Numbered from the stretch's first letter, positions 17,852-27,991 are shown. The stretch is DNA of 64,000 nucleotides from NaphS2 sp964588535 (GCA_964588535.1 CAZPQA010000006.1:1-64000); one strand, 5' to 3'. A program made the numbers and translations. Notes: generated by a model not told the origin, from the sequence alone.

Positions 17852-19498
17852 ATGGTCGAAAAACCTGGATATGAGGAATTAGCAGAGAGGGTCAGAGAAT
17901 TAGAAAAGGAATCTGGTGCTCGCAAGAGAGCAGAAGAAGCGCTTTCGAAAGAAAAACTGCTGAGTGATTCCATCAGCAACAATATTCCTGCAGGGGTCGC
18001 ATTCCTGAACAATAATTTTGTCTTACGCAAATATAATCGTGCTTACGCAGAACTCATTCGGATCTATACCCCTTATACCCCGGAGCAAGCCCTGGGGATG
18101 TCCTATTTCGATTACGTTCCCGGGAGCCGGGACCAGACAGAGGAATGGTTCCTGGAGGTCAGGGATTCCGGCAAGGCACAGAGTAGATATGGCTTCAAGT
18201 TAATAATCAAGGAAGGAAGTCAGGAACGGACTACATTCTGGGACACAAGCATTGCTCCCATGTTAGATTTCTCAGGCGCGGTCGAGGGAATCTTGATTCT
18301 CACACAGGATGTAACAAACCGTAGGGAGGCGGAGGTGGCTCTGCAGGAGAGCCGACAGCAGCTCTATCAGGCGCAGAAGATGGATGCCCTGGGAACGCTT
18401 GTGGCAGGCGTGGCCCATGAGATCAACAATCCCCTCAGCCAAGTCATGTTCAATATGCCACTTCTGCAGAAGCTCTGGCGTGATCTGCTTCCTGTTTTGA
18501 AAGAGTATTCCGAAAGAAATCCGGATCTAAAATATGGTGGCTTAACCTATGAATTCCTGGCAGAGAATTTGGGTCAGCTACTTACTGATATGGAAATGGC
18601 CGCAAACCGGGTAGCCACAATCGGTTCCAGCCTGAAAAGTTTTTCCAGACAGTCAAGCGTTGTGGACAAGAGGCCGATTCAGATAAACACCGCCGTGACT
18701 AATGCCGTAAAGCTTGCGGGAACTACCATTAAGAAATCAGGTGTTCATCTTGAACTTGACCTTGCCGATGATCTTCCTTTGATGGAAGGGAACCTTCACT
18801 GCATTGAACAGATAATTCTTAATATGACCATAAATAGCGTCGAAGCAGTCGGCCACAACCGGGGTGAGATCAGGATTGCTACACTATTTCAAGAAGAAGA
18901 GGGCCGCATAAGACTTTCAATAGCGGACGATGGTCGAGGGGTCTCTCCATCCATTTCTGACAAAATCTTTGACCCGTTTGTTACCGATAAACAGGCTGAA
19001 GGTGGCACAGGTCTTGGCCTTTCAGTGAGTTACAGCCTGGTCAAGGCCCATGACGGCGAAATCACATTCGAGAGTCGGGAAGGAGAAGGAACAACTTTCA
19101 CGCTGCTCTTTCCGGCTATCGTTGAACCGAAAGCAGCCAAGATCTTACTTGTTGACGATGTTAAATCGGTTCGGGATATGTTGATAAGAGCTCTTACAAG
19201 GGATCGCACTTATCTGGTAGAAGAGACATCCAACGGAAAAGAGGCTTTTATCAAGATTGCAACTTTCCGTCCCGATCTCCTTATCCTCGACATTTTCATG
19301 CCGGAAATGGACGGCCTTGAAGTCTGCCGTGCCATAAAAGCCGAGCCCGTATTAACCGACATGAAAGTAATCATTATTACCGGATTCCCGAAGCACCCCA
19401 AGTTGAAAGAGGTGGCGGAATTGGGGTTTACTGATGTCTTTTGCAAGCCTTTTGATATGAGAGATTTCATTAAAGCGGTCGATGATATTCTGGCCTGA
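17852..19498 (+). CDS. PAS hybrid histidine kinase with receiver domain
   Basis: A 548-residue cytoplasmic sensor kinase. A short coiled coil (about 5-35) leads to a PAS domain (about 38-155), then HisKA with phospho-acceptor His189 in GVAHEINNPLS, a HATPase domain with GGTGLGLSVSYSLV, and a C-terminal receiver domain with acceptor Asp in LLILDIFMPEMDG. No membrane span is present, so it senses an internal signal. It ends 43 bases before the NtrC-type regulator, its probable partner. Confidence 0.92.
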   Translation: MVEKPGYEELAERVRELEKESGARKRAEEALSKEKLLSDSISNNIPAGVAFLNNNFVLRKYNRAYAELIRIYTPYTPEQALGMSYFDYVPGSRDQTEEWFLEVRDSGKAQSRYGFKLIIKEGSQERTTFWDTSIAPMLDFSGAVEGILILTQDVTNRREAEVALQESRQQLYQAQKMDALGTLVAGVAHEINNPLSQVMFNMPLLQKLWRDLLPVLKEYSERNPDLKYGGLTYEFLAENLGQLLTDMEMAANRVATIGSSLKSFSRQSSVVDKRPIQINTAVTNAVKLAGTTIKKSGVHLELDLADDLPLMEGNLHCIEQIILNMTINSVEAVGHNRGEIRIATLFQEEEGRIRLSIADDGRGVSPSISDKIFDPFVTDKQAEGGTGLGLSVSYSLVKAHDGEITFESREGEGTTFTLLFPAIVEPKAAKILLVDDVKSVRDMLIRALTRDRTYLVEETSNGKEAFIKIATFRPDLLILDIFMPEMDGLEVCRAIKAEPVLTDMKVIIITGFPKHPKLKEVAELGFTDVFCKPFDMRDFIKAVDDILA

Positions 19499-19541
19499 AA
19501 AGGGTGATTTAGGCACTTAAATTTCATAGCGTATTTTTGAA

Positions 19542-20936
19542 ATGGAATCGATACCTGCAAAAAAAACCCCCATCTTGGTCGTCGATGACGACGACGGTCT
19601 TCTTCTGAGCATAAAGGCTACCTTAGTTAGCTCCGGCATGAATGAACCTGCCCTTGTCTCTGACAGCAGGCGTGCCATGGAATTAATCAGGAAGCATGGC
19701 TTTACACTCGTGTTGCTGGATATCATGATGCCTCACATGAGCGGGATGGATCTTCTTCAACAGATAAAAGAAGAATTTCCGGATATAGAATGTGTCATGG
19801 TAACGGCCATGGATGATGTCCCTTCAGCTGTCCGTTCCATGAGATTCGGGGCATTTGATTACCTGGTCAAGCCTTTTAACAGTGAAAAGCTTATAATAGC
19901 CATCAACCGTGCCCTTGAGAGACATAATCTCAGGCACGGGCTGGCCCTTTTTGAGAAAAAACAATCATTTTCGGATTTAAAAAATCCGTGGGCCTTCGAA
20001 AATACGGTGGCGGAAGATGAGACAATGGCCCTGGTTTTTCACCAGGCTGAAGCTGTTGGCCCTACCGATTACAACGTGGTCATTTCCGGTGAGTCCGGGA
20101 CCGGCAAAGAGATGTTAGGCCGTATTCTCCACAGCCTGAGTGACCGTTCAAGCGGCCCGTTTCTGGCCGTCAATATGGCAGCATTCAGCCAGTCGCTTTT
20201 CGACGATCAGTTCTTTGGCCATGTCAGGGGCGCCTACACCGGCGCAACGAGCGAGAAAAGGGGTTTCTTTGAGTCAGCGCAGGGCGGTACCCTGTTCCTG
20301 GACGAGATAACGGAATTAAAACCCTCGCTGCAGGGGAAGCTCCTGCGGGTCATACAAGAAAGAGAGCTCTATCGTCTCGGCACCACGAAAGCCAGCAGTA
20401 TTGACGTGCGAATTATTGCCGCTACAAACCGCGACATCAGCAGAGAGATCAAAGAAGGCCGTTTTCGAGCCGACCTATTCTACCGTCTGAATATCTGCCA
20501 TATCAAGATGCCTCCGCTCAGAGAGAGGAAAAAGGATATCCTGCCATTGGCACGCCATTTCCTGGGAATACATGCAACAAAAAACAAGAAAAAGATTGAC
20601 TCTCTTTCCACGGAGTTAGCTGACCGTATGTTAGGATATGCTTTTCCGGGTAATGTTCGTGAACTGGAAAACATAATCGCCAGCGCTTCAGTCTTGGAAA
20701 ATGGGGACATCCTGACCTTGTCCTCGGCCCGTGACCTGGCGCCCCTTCAGGGAGATTCTCTGCCGGAAAGTGAATCGTTGCTCTCTTTGGGTGAACTTGA
20801 AAGGGGTCATATTTACCGGGTGTTGAAGGCGACGGACGGAAACCGCACCCGGAGCGCAAAGATTCTTGGCATCGGCTTGCGAACGCTTCAGAGAAAATTG
20901 AAAGAATTTGATGAATCGTCAACAGCGCCAAAATGA
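19542..20936 (+). CDS. Sigma-54-dependent NtrC-family response regulator
   Basis: A 464-residue activator with an N-terminal receiver (acceptor Asp in VLLDIMMPHMSG), a central AAA+ domain with Walker A GESGTGKE, the sigma-54 contact loop as GAYTGA (a common variant of GAFTGA), Walker B GGTLFLDEI, and a C-terminal Fis-type helix-turn-helix ending in SAKILGIGLRTLQRKLKEF. It should remodel sigma-54 holoenzyme. Its stop codon overlaps one of two enhancer-like palindromes that precede a -24/-12 promoter 200 bases downstream. Confidence 0.93.
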   Translation: MESIPAKKTPILVVDDDDGLLLSIKATLVSSGMNEPALVSDSRRAMELIRKHGFTLVLLDIMMPHMSGMDLLQQIKEEFPDIECVMVTAMDDVPSAVRSMRFGAFDYLVKPFNSEKLIIAINRALERHNLRHGLALFEKKQSFSDLKNPWAFENTVAEDETMALVFHQAEAVGPTDYNVVISGESGTGKEMLGRILHSLSDRSSGPFLAVNMAAFSQSLFDDQFFGHVRGAYTGATSEKRGFFESAQGGTLFLDEITELKPSLQGKLLRVIQERELYRLGTTKASSIDVRIIAATNRDISREIKEGRFRADLFYRLNICHIKMPPLRERKKDILPLARHFLGIHATKNKKKIDSLSTELADRMLGYAFPGNVRELENIIASASVLENGDILTLSSARDLAPLQGDSLPESESLLSLGELERGHIYRVLKATDGNRTRSAKILGIGLRTLQRKLKEFDESSTAPK

Positions 20937-20939
20937 CGC
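20925..20939. promoter_or_regulatory. Enhancer-like palindrome 1 (candidate NtrC-type binding site)
   Basis: GCGCCAAAATGACGC is a near-perfect palindrome with half-sites GCGYCA/TGACGC around AAA. It overlaps the stop codon of the NtrC-type regulator, about 200 bases upstream of the -24 element at 21140. A second copy lies 89 bases downstream. The spacing is typical of upstream activator sites for bacterial enhancer-binding proteins. Confidence 0.55.
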
Positions 20940-21013
20940 AGATGAGTCATGTCGGCACTTGATGGTTAATGCCTTAAAATACCTCATCATAATTGAGAAG
21001 TGAATAGCGTTCC

Positions 21014-21028
21014 GCGTCAAAATGACGT
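21014..21028. promoter_or_regulatory. Enhancer-like palindrome 2 (candidate NtrC-type binding site)
   Basis: GCGTCAAAATGACGT contains the perfect palindrome CGTCA-AAA-TGACG. It matches the site at 20925-20939 in 13 of 15 positions and lies about 112 bases upstream of the sigma-54 -24 element. Together the two sites would suit binding by the regulator encoded immediately upstream. Confidence 0.6.
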
Positions 21029-21138
21029 GGTGTATGACCTACCCTTAATTTTTTCCATAATTAGCTTTCCCCAGTAAACCATCTATAACACCCCGTAATT
21101 TAATGATATTTCATACCTTTCTTTAAAAGCTGCTTCAC

Positions 21139-21154
21139 TGGCATGCATTGTGCA
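21139..21154 (+). promoter_or_regulatory. Sigma-54 (-24/-12) promoter
   Basis: TGGCATGCATTGTGCA has GG and GC exactly ten bases apart and matches the TGGCAC-N5-TTGC consensus at most positions. Transcription would begin near 21165, about 60 bases before the receiver-protein gene, which it should drive with the three Hsp20-module genes behind it. Confidence 0.7.
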
Positions 21155-21224
21155 AAAAAAGGACATTTATTCGCCGCCCCTTTTTGGGCCGTGGTTTGAG
21201 TCTTAGTACAGAAGAGGCAATTTT

Positions 21225-21590
21225 GTGAAAATTTTGGTTGTGGATGATGATGCTGGTACACTTACTGCGCTTAAGGTGGGTCTTTCCAGTTTCGGCCACC
21301 GGGTAGTTGTGGCTGAAAATGCCAGTAAGGCTTTGGAGATAATAGAAATTTCCGGGGAAACCAAACTGGTTGACTTATTGATTACCGACCTCAGAATGCC
21401 GGGTATGAATGGCCTGGATCTCATTTTGACGGCCAGAAAAAAGAACCCGAGCCTGGCATGCATCCTCATGACGGCCTATGGTAATGAGGTCATTCGAAAA
21501 GAGGCGGGGATGCTCGGTCTCTGTGTTTATATTGAAAAACCCTTCTCGCCTGAGAAGCTTTTGAAATCGATCAGCAATCTGAAAAAATGA
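21225..21590 (+). CDS. Stand-alone receiver-domain protein
   Basis: A 121-residue protein made only of a response-regulator receiver domain: acidic pocket VVDDDAG, phospho-acceptor Asp in LLITDLRMPGMNG, Thr in MTAYG and Lys in IEKPFS. No output domain follows. The start is GTG, with a weak GAAGAGG upstream. It is the first gene after the sigma-54 promoter and lies 15 bases before the Hsp20-fusion gene, suggesting it relays phosphate within this module. Confidence 0.88.
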   Translation: MKILVVDDDAGTLTALKVGLSSFGHRVVVAENASKALEIIEISGETKLVDLLITDLRMPGMNGLDLILTARKKNPSLACILMTAYGNEVIRKEAGMLGLCVYIEKPFSPEKLLKSISNLKK

Positions 21591-21605
21591 GTTAGGAGCT
21601 GTGTT

Positions 21606-22376
21606 ATGGGTATTCGTTCTATTCCACCAAGAACTGTAATGAGAGATACCTACCCGGTAAACGGAGGGGCATCACGAGGACCGAAAAGGGATAAAGGCTT
21701 TTCCGGTCATGTCTACAAAAGGCCCCGGAAAAATGGCAGGAAGAGGCAAAGCCTCGAGACCCATGCAAAAAATGATGTCGATCTCGATATTTTTAAAGAG
21801 CCTGAGGGCAAGGTAAAGATAATAGGTGACTTTCCGGGTGTCAGAGAAGAGGACCTGATTGTTCAACTCGAGAACAGCGCTCTTCGAATAGTTTCTGATC
21901 CGGGCGCAGGGAGAGGTTACCAGGCATCGTGTCGATTACCACATTGTTTTGATATAACTTTTGAATATAAGGAAGTGAGGAACGGTATTATGACTTTAGT
22001 ATTGGAAACATCAGAGTATCAAGAAGTTCCTGAGCTTGAAGAGATTTTCCATCAATGCTTAGGGAAATTCCCCGAGCTTGCACCAAGGAAAATCGAACTC
22101 AGGGTCGTTAAGAGTAGACGAAACGGGAGGCCTGACAGCCTGGATGCTGCCAAGGCTAAAGTCAATGGCCGAGATGCAGTCTTGATATTTGTGCCCGACG
22201 CCCTGTGGGGTCACTGGGGGGCATTCAGGCCCATAATCTACCACGAGTTGTCACATTATATTGATCTCGAAAATCCGGACGAGATCTTTTTCAAAAGGGC
22301 AGATAGGAAGTCAATAGAGTTGTGGAAAAAATTGCAGGGGGTGGATGCACTAGAGTGCAAAGTGGACAAGAAATGA
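21606..22376 (+). CDS. Hsp20/alpha-crystallin-like domain fused to HELSH metalloprotease-like domain
   Basis: A 256-residue protein. A basic N-terminal tail (1-50) precedes an alpha-crystallin-like domain at about 52-140 with the GDFPGVREEDL block, the LPHCFD strand and the VRNGIMTLVLE ending. The C-terminal part (about 145-256) carries HELSHYIDLE at residue 213, a zincin-like HExxH zinc motif, preceded by YHELS-type hydrophobic residues. AGGAG eight bases before the ATG supports the start. The stop overlaps the next start as ATGA. The domain pairing is unusual; proteolytic activity is inferred only from the motif. Confidence 0.7.
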   Translation: MGIRSIPPRTVMRDTYPVNGGASRGPKRDKGFSGHVYKRPRKNGRKRQSLETHAKNDVDLDIFKEPEGKVKIIGDFPGVREEDLIVQLENSALRIVSDPGAGRGYQASCRLPHCFDITFEYKEVRNGIMTLVLETSEYQEVPELEEIFHQCLGKFPELAPRKIELRVVKSRRNGRPDSLDAAKAKVNGRDAVLIFVPDALWGHWGAFRPIIYHELSHYIDLENPDEIFFKRADRKSIELWKKLQGVDALECKVDKK

Positions 22377-22594
22377 CCTGGACGGATAAGGTAAGCCTCG
22401 CCCCGGAGGTAGTTGATAGGTGGCTAAAAACAAAAAAGGTGCATGAGCGCCTATTGCTGTGGCACGAAAATAAGTTAAGGATCAAAGACTTAATCAAGCA
22501 GCATCCCTATGATATGAGATTGATAGAAGCTCTCGAAATATCCGAAACGGAGTTTTCAAGCGCTAAAAGAGAAATGCAGAAATTACAGATGTAG
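22373..22594 (+). CDS. Small hypothetical protein in Hsp20 operon
   Basis: A 73-residue, helical, charged protein with no family I recognise. The ATGA overlap with the preceding stop marks translational coupling and favours this start over one 51 bases upstream. It is sandwiched between two Hsp20-like genes in the sigma-54-controlled operon, so it is probably a partner or adaptor for them. Confidence 0.6.
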   Translation: MTWTDKVSLAPEVVDRWLKTKKVHERLLLWHENKLRIKDLIKQHPYDMRLIEALEISETEFSSAKREMQKLQM

Positions 22595-22604
22595 AGGAGA
22601 AATT

Positions 22605-23198
22605 ATGAAAGAAGACAATTTCAAGATAGATGCGGGAGGCAATATCAAAGGCCTTGATGGTTTGTTAGGTGGATTGGGCAACATCGGCAAGTTAATAGAG
22701 TCTGCTTCCAAACTTGCCGAAAACACGGGAAATCTTACAGATGAACAACTGGAACGATTAGCCGAAGCAAAAGAAATGCTCAAGGGACAGGGAATGACCA
22801 CCTCTGGGAATGGCAAATTTCAGATCGCTCATGGATTCAATATATCCGGCATGGGAAGCAGGTCTGCAGCTGACAGGCGCCCCGGTGAGAAAACTTCCGG
22901 GCCGGAATTTAAAAGAGGGTACAAAAAAAGACCCAAAACATCAGCGAAGCCTCCTGAAGTAGAGAGGCGCGAACCGATTGTGGACTTATTCGAAGAAGAT
23001 GATGGCATACATGTTGTTGTTGAGATACCGGGTACCGAGGAAAAAGAAATCAGTCTGGGGATCAACGAGGAGACCCTGAGCCTTGTCGTTGATGGCAAAA
23101 GGAAGTATCAAAAAGAGATTAAACTCCCCCTACCTGCCAGGTCTGAGGACATGGTCTGGACATATCGAAACGGGATATTGGATATCAAGATATCATAG
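22605..23198 (+). CDS. Hsp20-like protein resembling gas-vesicle-cluster GvpH
   Basis: A 197-residue protein. The N-terminal half has a Gly-rich start (LDGLLGGLGNIGKL) and a short helical segment, then a GKFQIAHGFNISG block. A basic linker follows, and an alpha-crystallin-like domain occupies about 118-197 with VVVEIPGTEEKEIS, the LPLPA strand and the final YRNGILDIKIS. The N-terminal pattern recalls Hsp20 proteins of gas-vesicle clusters, recalled from memory and not checked. No GvpA, GvpN or GvpF/L gene is in the window. AGAGGAG precedes the ATG. Confidence 0.72.
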   Translation: MKEDNFKIDAGGNIKGLDGLLGGLGNIGKLIESASKLAENTGNLTDEQLERLAEAKEMLKGQGMTTSGNGKFQIAHGFNISGMGSRSAADRRPGEKTSGPEFKRGYKKRPKTSAKPPEVERREPIVDLFEEDDGIHVVVEIPGTEEKEISLGINEETLSLVVDGKRKYQKEIKLPLPARSEDMVWTYRNGILDIKIS

Positions 23199-23315
23199 AG
23201 TGGAAGAGTAAAGTAAAGTCATTATTCGGGCTTGTTCCAACTTGGCTCACGCCCTTCTATTGCGACCCCCCTCTACCCCCTCCCATAAATTCAATGGCGT
23301 AGAAAAGGAAACAGT

Positions 23316-26300
23316 GTGAAGGCAAAAAGGATTTTTTTTGTGATCGTTATCATTTTTGGATTGGTAGCCCCGATTTCTGCACAGGCTGACGCGATTTTGA
23401 CGGTCACACCCCTGACATGGAACATCATTGGACTTGATAGCAATGGCCCTGCTGACGGCCCCAACCGTTTTCCGGTTGGGGCACGGATTTGTAATACAGG
23501 CACCACAACCGCGACAAATGTAGTGGCCGCCTTTGTATGGGATAATGCAAATGATTAAATGAATTTACGTCCAGGCTCGCTATCATCCATCACCATTCCC
23601 TCCATCGCAGCGGGCACTTGTTCCGATGTCTATTTTGAAGTGGAGGTCACAAAAAATTCAAACGCATTTGACGAGACCAGACGCTACCATATCACGGCGA
23701 CTGACTCCCTCGGTGTAACAGGCGCCTCTCCCCAGCCGCGCGAGCTTTACGTGGAACACCTGATCTCACAGAACCGCAACGGGATTACGTCTATAAAATT
23801 GGATGGCACAACAATTCCCGCTGGTGGGACTATGACCCTGATGGTTGGCAGTACATATACCATTGAACTTGCCGGAAGCACTGCTACCCAGGGGTACAAC
23901 CAGTTAGAGTCATTTATTAACTTTTCGAACACCGTTTTCCAGATCCAATCTGTTGAAACAACATTCTCCGCGGATTCTTCCGACCATATTTCTTCCCCAG
24001 AGGATAAGCTGTATTTGGACGCATGTTTGTGGGAAAATGATCCCGACAGTCCTAACTACCGCTCCTGTATCGGCGGGATTGGCAAAGCAGGTGGCGACGT
24101 GGTCGTGACATACATCGTCAAGATCCTCAGTGGGGCCGGTACCAGCGAGACCCTCAACAGCCTAATCTACGATTTTTCGGGGAGCAGCTTTCACTATAAT
24201 GCCGACTATGTGCTAAGTTCCATAATTGTTGACATCATCAGCCCCGCATCCGTGACGATCTCTAAAGCGTTTGACCCGAAAGCCATATCACCCGATGGCA
24301 CTTCCACCATGACGTTTAAGTTGTCAAACCCAACGACGGAGACGATTAGCGGCGTTAATTTTACCGACACTTTCCCGTTCAATCTAAGGTGGATGACCCG
24401 ACAGGTGTCACCTATAGCGGGTGTGGCGCGGGTGTCTTTTCACCGGTGCCGGCACCCAATGACACGTCCGTATCGTTCTCAAATGGCACGCTGTTGCCCA
24501 ACAGTGTTTGCACCATTACGGTGAAGGTAACGGCTCCCGAAGGTGATTATCCCAATACCACCGGTCATCTTTTTATCAACACCGACGAAGATACCGGTAA
24601 TGTTGGCAGTGACACGCTGACGGCTTCCTCCGCGGCGGCGTGTATACCTGGTCAGACGTTGGCAAATTGGACCGTTCCGGTTGATACCACTGCCGACCCA
24701 CCGGATCTGGCTGGAGGAGTTCCAGCTATAAAAGCCTCCGACGTTTCCACGGCTACTGCCTCAGCCTTATACCCGACCACACAGATATCGTCACTACCGG
24801 CGGTTCCAATGACACTACTGCGTGGTCAACTTGGGGATATTCTGGATCTGGTCAATACGTAGATTTCGTGGTTGATACGAGTAAATACAGCGGCGTTTCG
24901 ATGAGTTTTTATGTAAAAAATGACGGGGTCCAGGGTCCCGACAGCCTGGTCATTTCTTATAATAGTGGGTCCGGTTTTACGGATATACTTACGATTTCAA
25001 ATCCTGCAAATACTTTCACTCTACACACAATTGATTTTACGGGACTTACGAACACCAGCGGAAATACCACCTTTAGATTCACTGCGACTGGCGCGAACAA
25101 TAATAATCAAGGTGCTGGACTGGATTATGATGATATTAAATTTACCGGCTGTCGTATCACTGCTCCTGCGCCAACCATCACCAAATCCTTCTCGCCTGAT
25201 CCAATCGTGAAAGGTGCCACTTCCACACTGACTTTCAACCTTAGTAACACGGCTTTTGGAAACCAGGCCTTGACCGGCGTAGCCTTTTCAGACGTCCTGC
25301 CCGAGGGCCTATCTGTAGCTGATGACACTTCATCTCAGTGTGGAGGTACGCTTACCACAGTCGCCTCCACAAGGACAATTGAGTTGACGGGCGGGTCGCT
25401 TGCCGCCGACGGCAGTTGTCCCTTTGGTGTAACTGTGACAGGCGCCACTGAGGGAGAGTACGATAACGTCACAGGATATATTTCGTCTACCGAGAGTGGT
25501 ACTTCAACCAATTACGCTACCGATTCCCTGACCGTTATTGCGCCCCCCACCATTTCCAAGTCTTTCTCCCCAACATCACTTCTGACGGGTGAAGATTCTA
25601 CATTGACGTTTGACATTACCAATCCGAATCAGCTTACCGCTCTTACCGGCATTGGCTTTACCGACACCCTGCCTTCGGGTCTGACCATCGCCGACAGTGG
25701 CCCAACCGCAAAATGCGGGGGTTCATTGACGACTACATCACCAAGCTTGATTTCTTTCACCGGCGGGTCCCTTGCACAAAACACCACTTGTACATTCAAC
25801 GTTACGGTTACCGGCGCGACCACCGGCAGCAAAGCAAACACCACCAGTGCGGTTACCTCCACTCAAGGCGGAAATGGCGATGCAGCTTCTGCGACGCTGC
25901 TTGTAAGCGATCCAGTGGCCCTTATCAGTTTGAATAAGCAGATTTCCACTGACAACTTAAACTGGTACAAATTTGTCGGCGCGACTGTCGGTGGAAATGT
26001 CTATTATAGATTCACGGTTTCCAACGATGGGGAAACAGCGCTCAATTCGGTGACTGTCACTGATCCGGATCCGGATGTGACGGTCTGTGATCTGGATGGT
26101 TCGCTGGCAATAGGCGGTTCGACTTTCTGCACGGTGGGACCCGTGACATCGGTATCCGGTTTAAATGATAATACCGCAACGGCAGACAGCACCGAAACGC
26201 CTTCCACCACATCGACAGCAGAGTATGGTACAACCGGATTGACCATTGTCAAAAACGTGACGGAGACTCACTTCACAGCCGCAGGAGATGTATTGCACTA

Positions 26301-27462
26301 CAGCTACGTGGTGACGAATGACGGTTTTGCTTCTCTTCTTGGCCCGGTGACGGTTGCGGACGACAAATCGACCGACGAAACCTGCCCGGCAGTAAGCACG
26401 GTGGGCGATTTAGACAATTATTTGGACCCGGGTGAAAGCGTTACCTGTACGGCCACATATACGGTTCAGGCAGCAGATGTCACAGCGGGGTCTGTGACGA
26501 ACACGGCTTCGGCCACGGCGGGAGGAGTGACGTCGGACACAGATAGTGAAACAGTCACCACCCCGGTAGCCGATCTTTCAATTACGAAGACAGACGGATC
26601 AAATACGGCAGCGCCCGGGCAAGGAATCACTTATACGATCGTGGTGACCAACAACGGACCGAGCAATGTGAGCGGTGCAACAGTCGTGGATACCTTCCCG
26701 GGGGTGCTGACGGGCGTAAATTATACAAGTGTCACAACGGGCACGGTCAGTGGCAACACGGCCTCGGGTTCGGGCAACATCAGCGATACCGTAAATATGA
26801 CCAATGGCAGTACGATCACCTACACGGTAACCGGCACGGTATCAGCATCAGCCACCGGAACGCTTGCCAACACCGCCACTGTGACCGTACCTGCGGGGAC
26901 AACAGATCCGACTCCCGGCAACAACACCGCAACCGACACCGACACTTTGGCGGTGAGTGCGGATCTTTCGATCACGAAGGAGAGCAGCCCGAACCCATAT
27001 GTTGCCGGGGATGCTTTCACGTACACGATTGTGGCAACAAACGCGGGTCCGAGCGATGCGACAAACGCCCGGGTACAAGACGCACTGCCCACGGCCCTTT
27101 CAGGGTTTGCATGGACGTGTACCCCGAACGGGTCAGGCGCATCCTGTGGAACAGCAAGCGGGACAGGGGACATAGACGCGCTGGTGACACTGCCCTCGGG
27201 GACTTCTGCGACCTTTGCGGTGACGGGAACATTGCCGTCAGGAACAACAGGCGAGCTAGTAAACACCGCCACGGTTGCTGCTCCTGCAGGGACAACAGAC
27301 CCGGTGCCCGGTAACAACAGCGGTAGTGATACCAACCCGACTGGGGACCCAATTCCAACTATGAATGAATGGGGGATGATAATCTTTGCAATCCTTTTGG
27401 GATTTGGGTCTATTTATTATATGAGGAGGCAGAGAAGAGTTGAGGAAAGCTTCGGTTCATGA
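23316..27462 (+). pseudogene. Broken DUF11-repeat surface protein with IPTL-CTERM tail
   Basis: A GTG start with AAAGGA upstream opens a signal peptide ending near ISAQA. The frame is then broken by an in-frame TAA at 23556, a -1 shift near 24386 and a second near 24772. Homologous sequence resumes each time: 23559-24388, then about 24389-24770, then about 24770-27462. Adding one base to an A run and one to a C run restores the last two. Intact, it would be about 1,380 residues: repeated SKSF-P modules, at least two DUF11 repeats (DLSITK starts) and a C-terminal PTMNEWGMII motif, membrane span and Arg tail, the IPTL-CTERM exosortase signal. Confidence 0.82.
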
Positions 27463-27496
27463 GGGCGGGAAAAGCAAGCCCTGAAGTGAAGGCTGG

Positions 27497-27661
27497 TCAC
27501 ACATATTCGAATCCCGGATCTTCATCTCTTGTCTGCTTAAAGCCGCACTCAGTGCACTGCTCCACATGGCCGTCGAATACGGGAGTGCGGCATATTTCAA
27601 TATGATGCATCATTGCTGTCCGGTTAACTTTTCTTAATTCATCGTAAGTGCTTGATATATA
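27497..27661 (-). pseudogene. IS91-type transposase fragment (zinc-binding N-terminus)
   Basis: Read on the minus strand, this encodes about 54 residues with HHIEICRTPVFDGHVEQC then TECGFKQ, the zinc-binding block at the N-terminus of IS91/IS801-type transposases. It stops at TGA soon after, before the CRNRHC part that should follow, and an in-frame stop lies directly upstream of 27661. No catalytic domain remains. The call rests on family memory. Confidence 0.55.
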
Positions 27662-27871
27662 TTATTATATAGTGCAAAAATGTTTTTTAGATAAAAGATT
27701 CCTGAAAAACTCAAAGACTGCCCAATTTTAGCGTAACATAATGAAATTTCCTAATATTCTGACCATGGCGAGCTCTAATTCAGCCTTAAAGTGTTGTCAT
27801 GCTATTTGAGTTTCTTTATAATGCTCAACCGGACAGCAGTACTGCTAATCTTCTATCATCAAGAATGAGCA

Positions 27872-27991
27872 ATGCCTGGTCGACAATATGTATTCTCCCA
27901 ATTCCTGAGTTTACTTCCACGATACGAATTCCAGCGTATTGTGAACAAGTACAATGGCGGTTATCGTACCAGGAACTTTAAATCAAATTGA
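27872..27991 (+). pseudogene. IS4-family transposase N-terminal fragment
   Basis: An ATG at 27872 opens 39 residues containing VFSQFLSLLPRYEFQRIV and NKYNGGYRTRNF, closely like the N-terminus of IS4-family transposases, where this block precedes a conserved FSCWDQFLCMAFAQLT stretch. That stretch is absent and a TGA ends the frame at 27991, where an unrelated transposase tail begins. It appears to be a truncated remnant. Confidence 0.6.

Noticed and set aside
21225..23198. A gas-vesicle operon.
   Set aside because: No gvpA, gvpN, gvpF/L or gvpK gene was found; only Hsp20-like proteins resemble that setting.
23556..23558. In-frame TAA considered as recoded stop.
   Set aside because: TAA is not used for selenocysteine or pyrrolysine, and two further frameshifts point to decay or sequence error.
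27500..27515. TTCGAATCCC resembles the T-arm of a tRNA.
   Set aside because: No acceptor or anticodon stems fit around it, and the stretch translates as a transposase fragment on the other strand.
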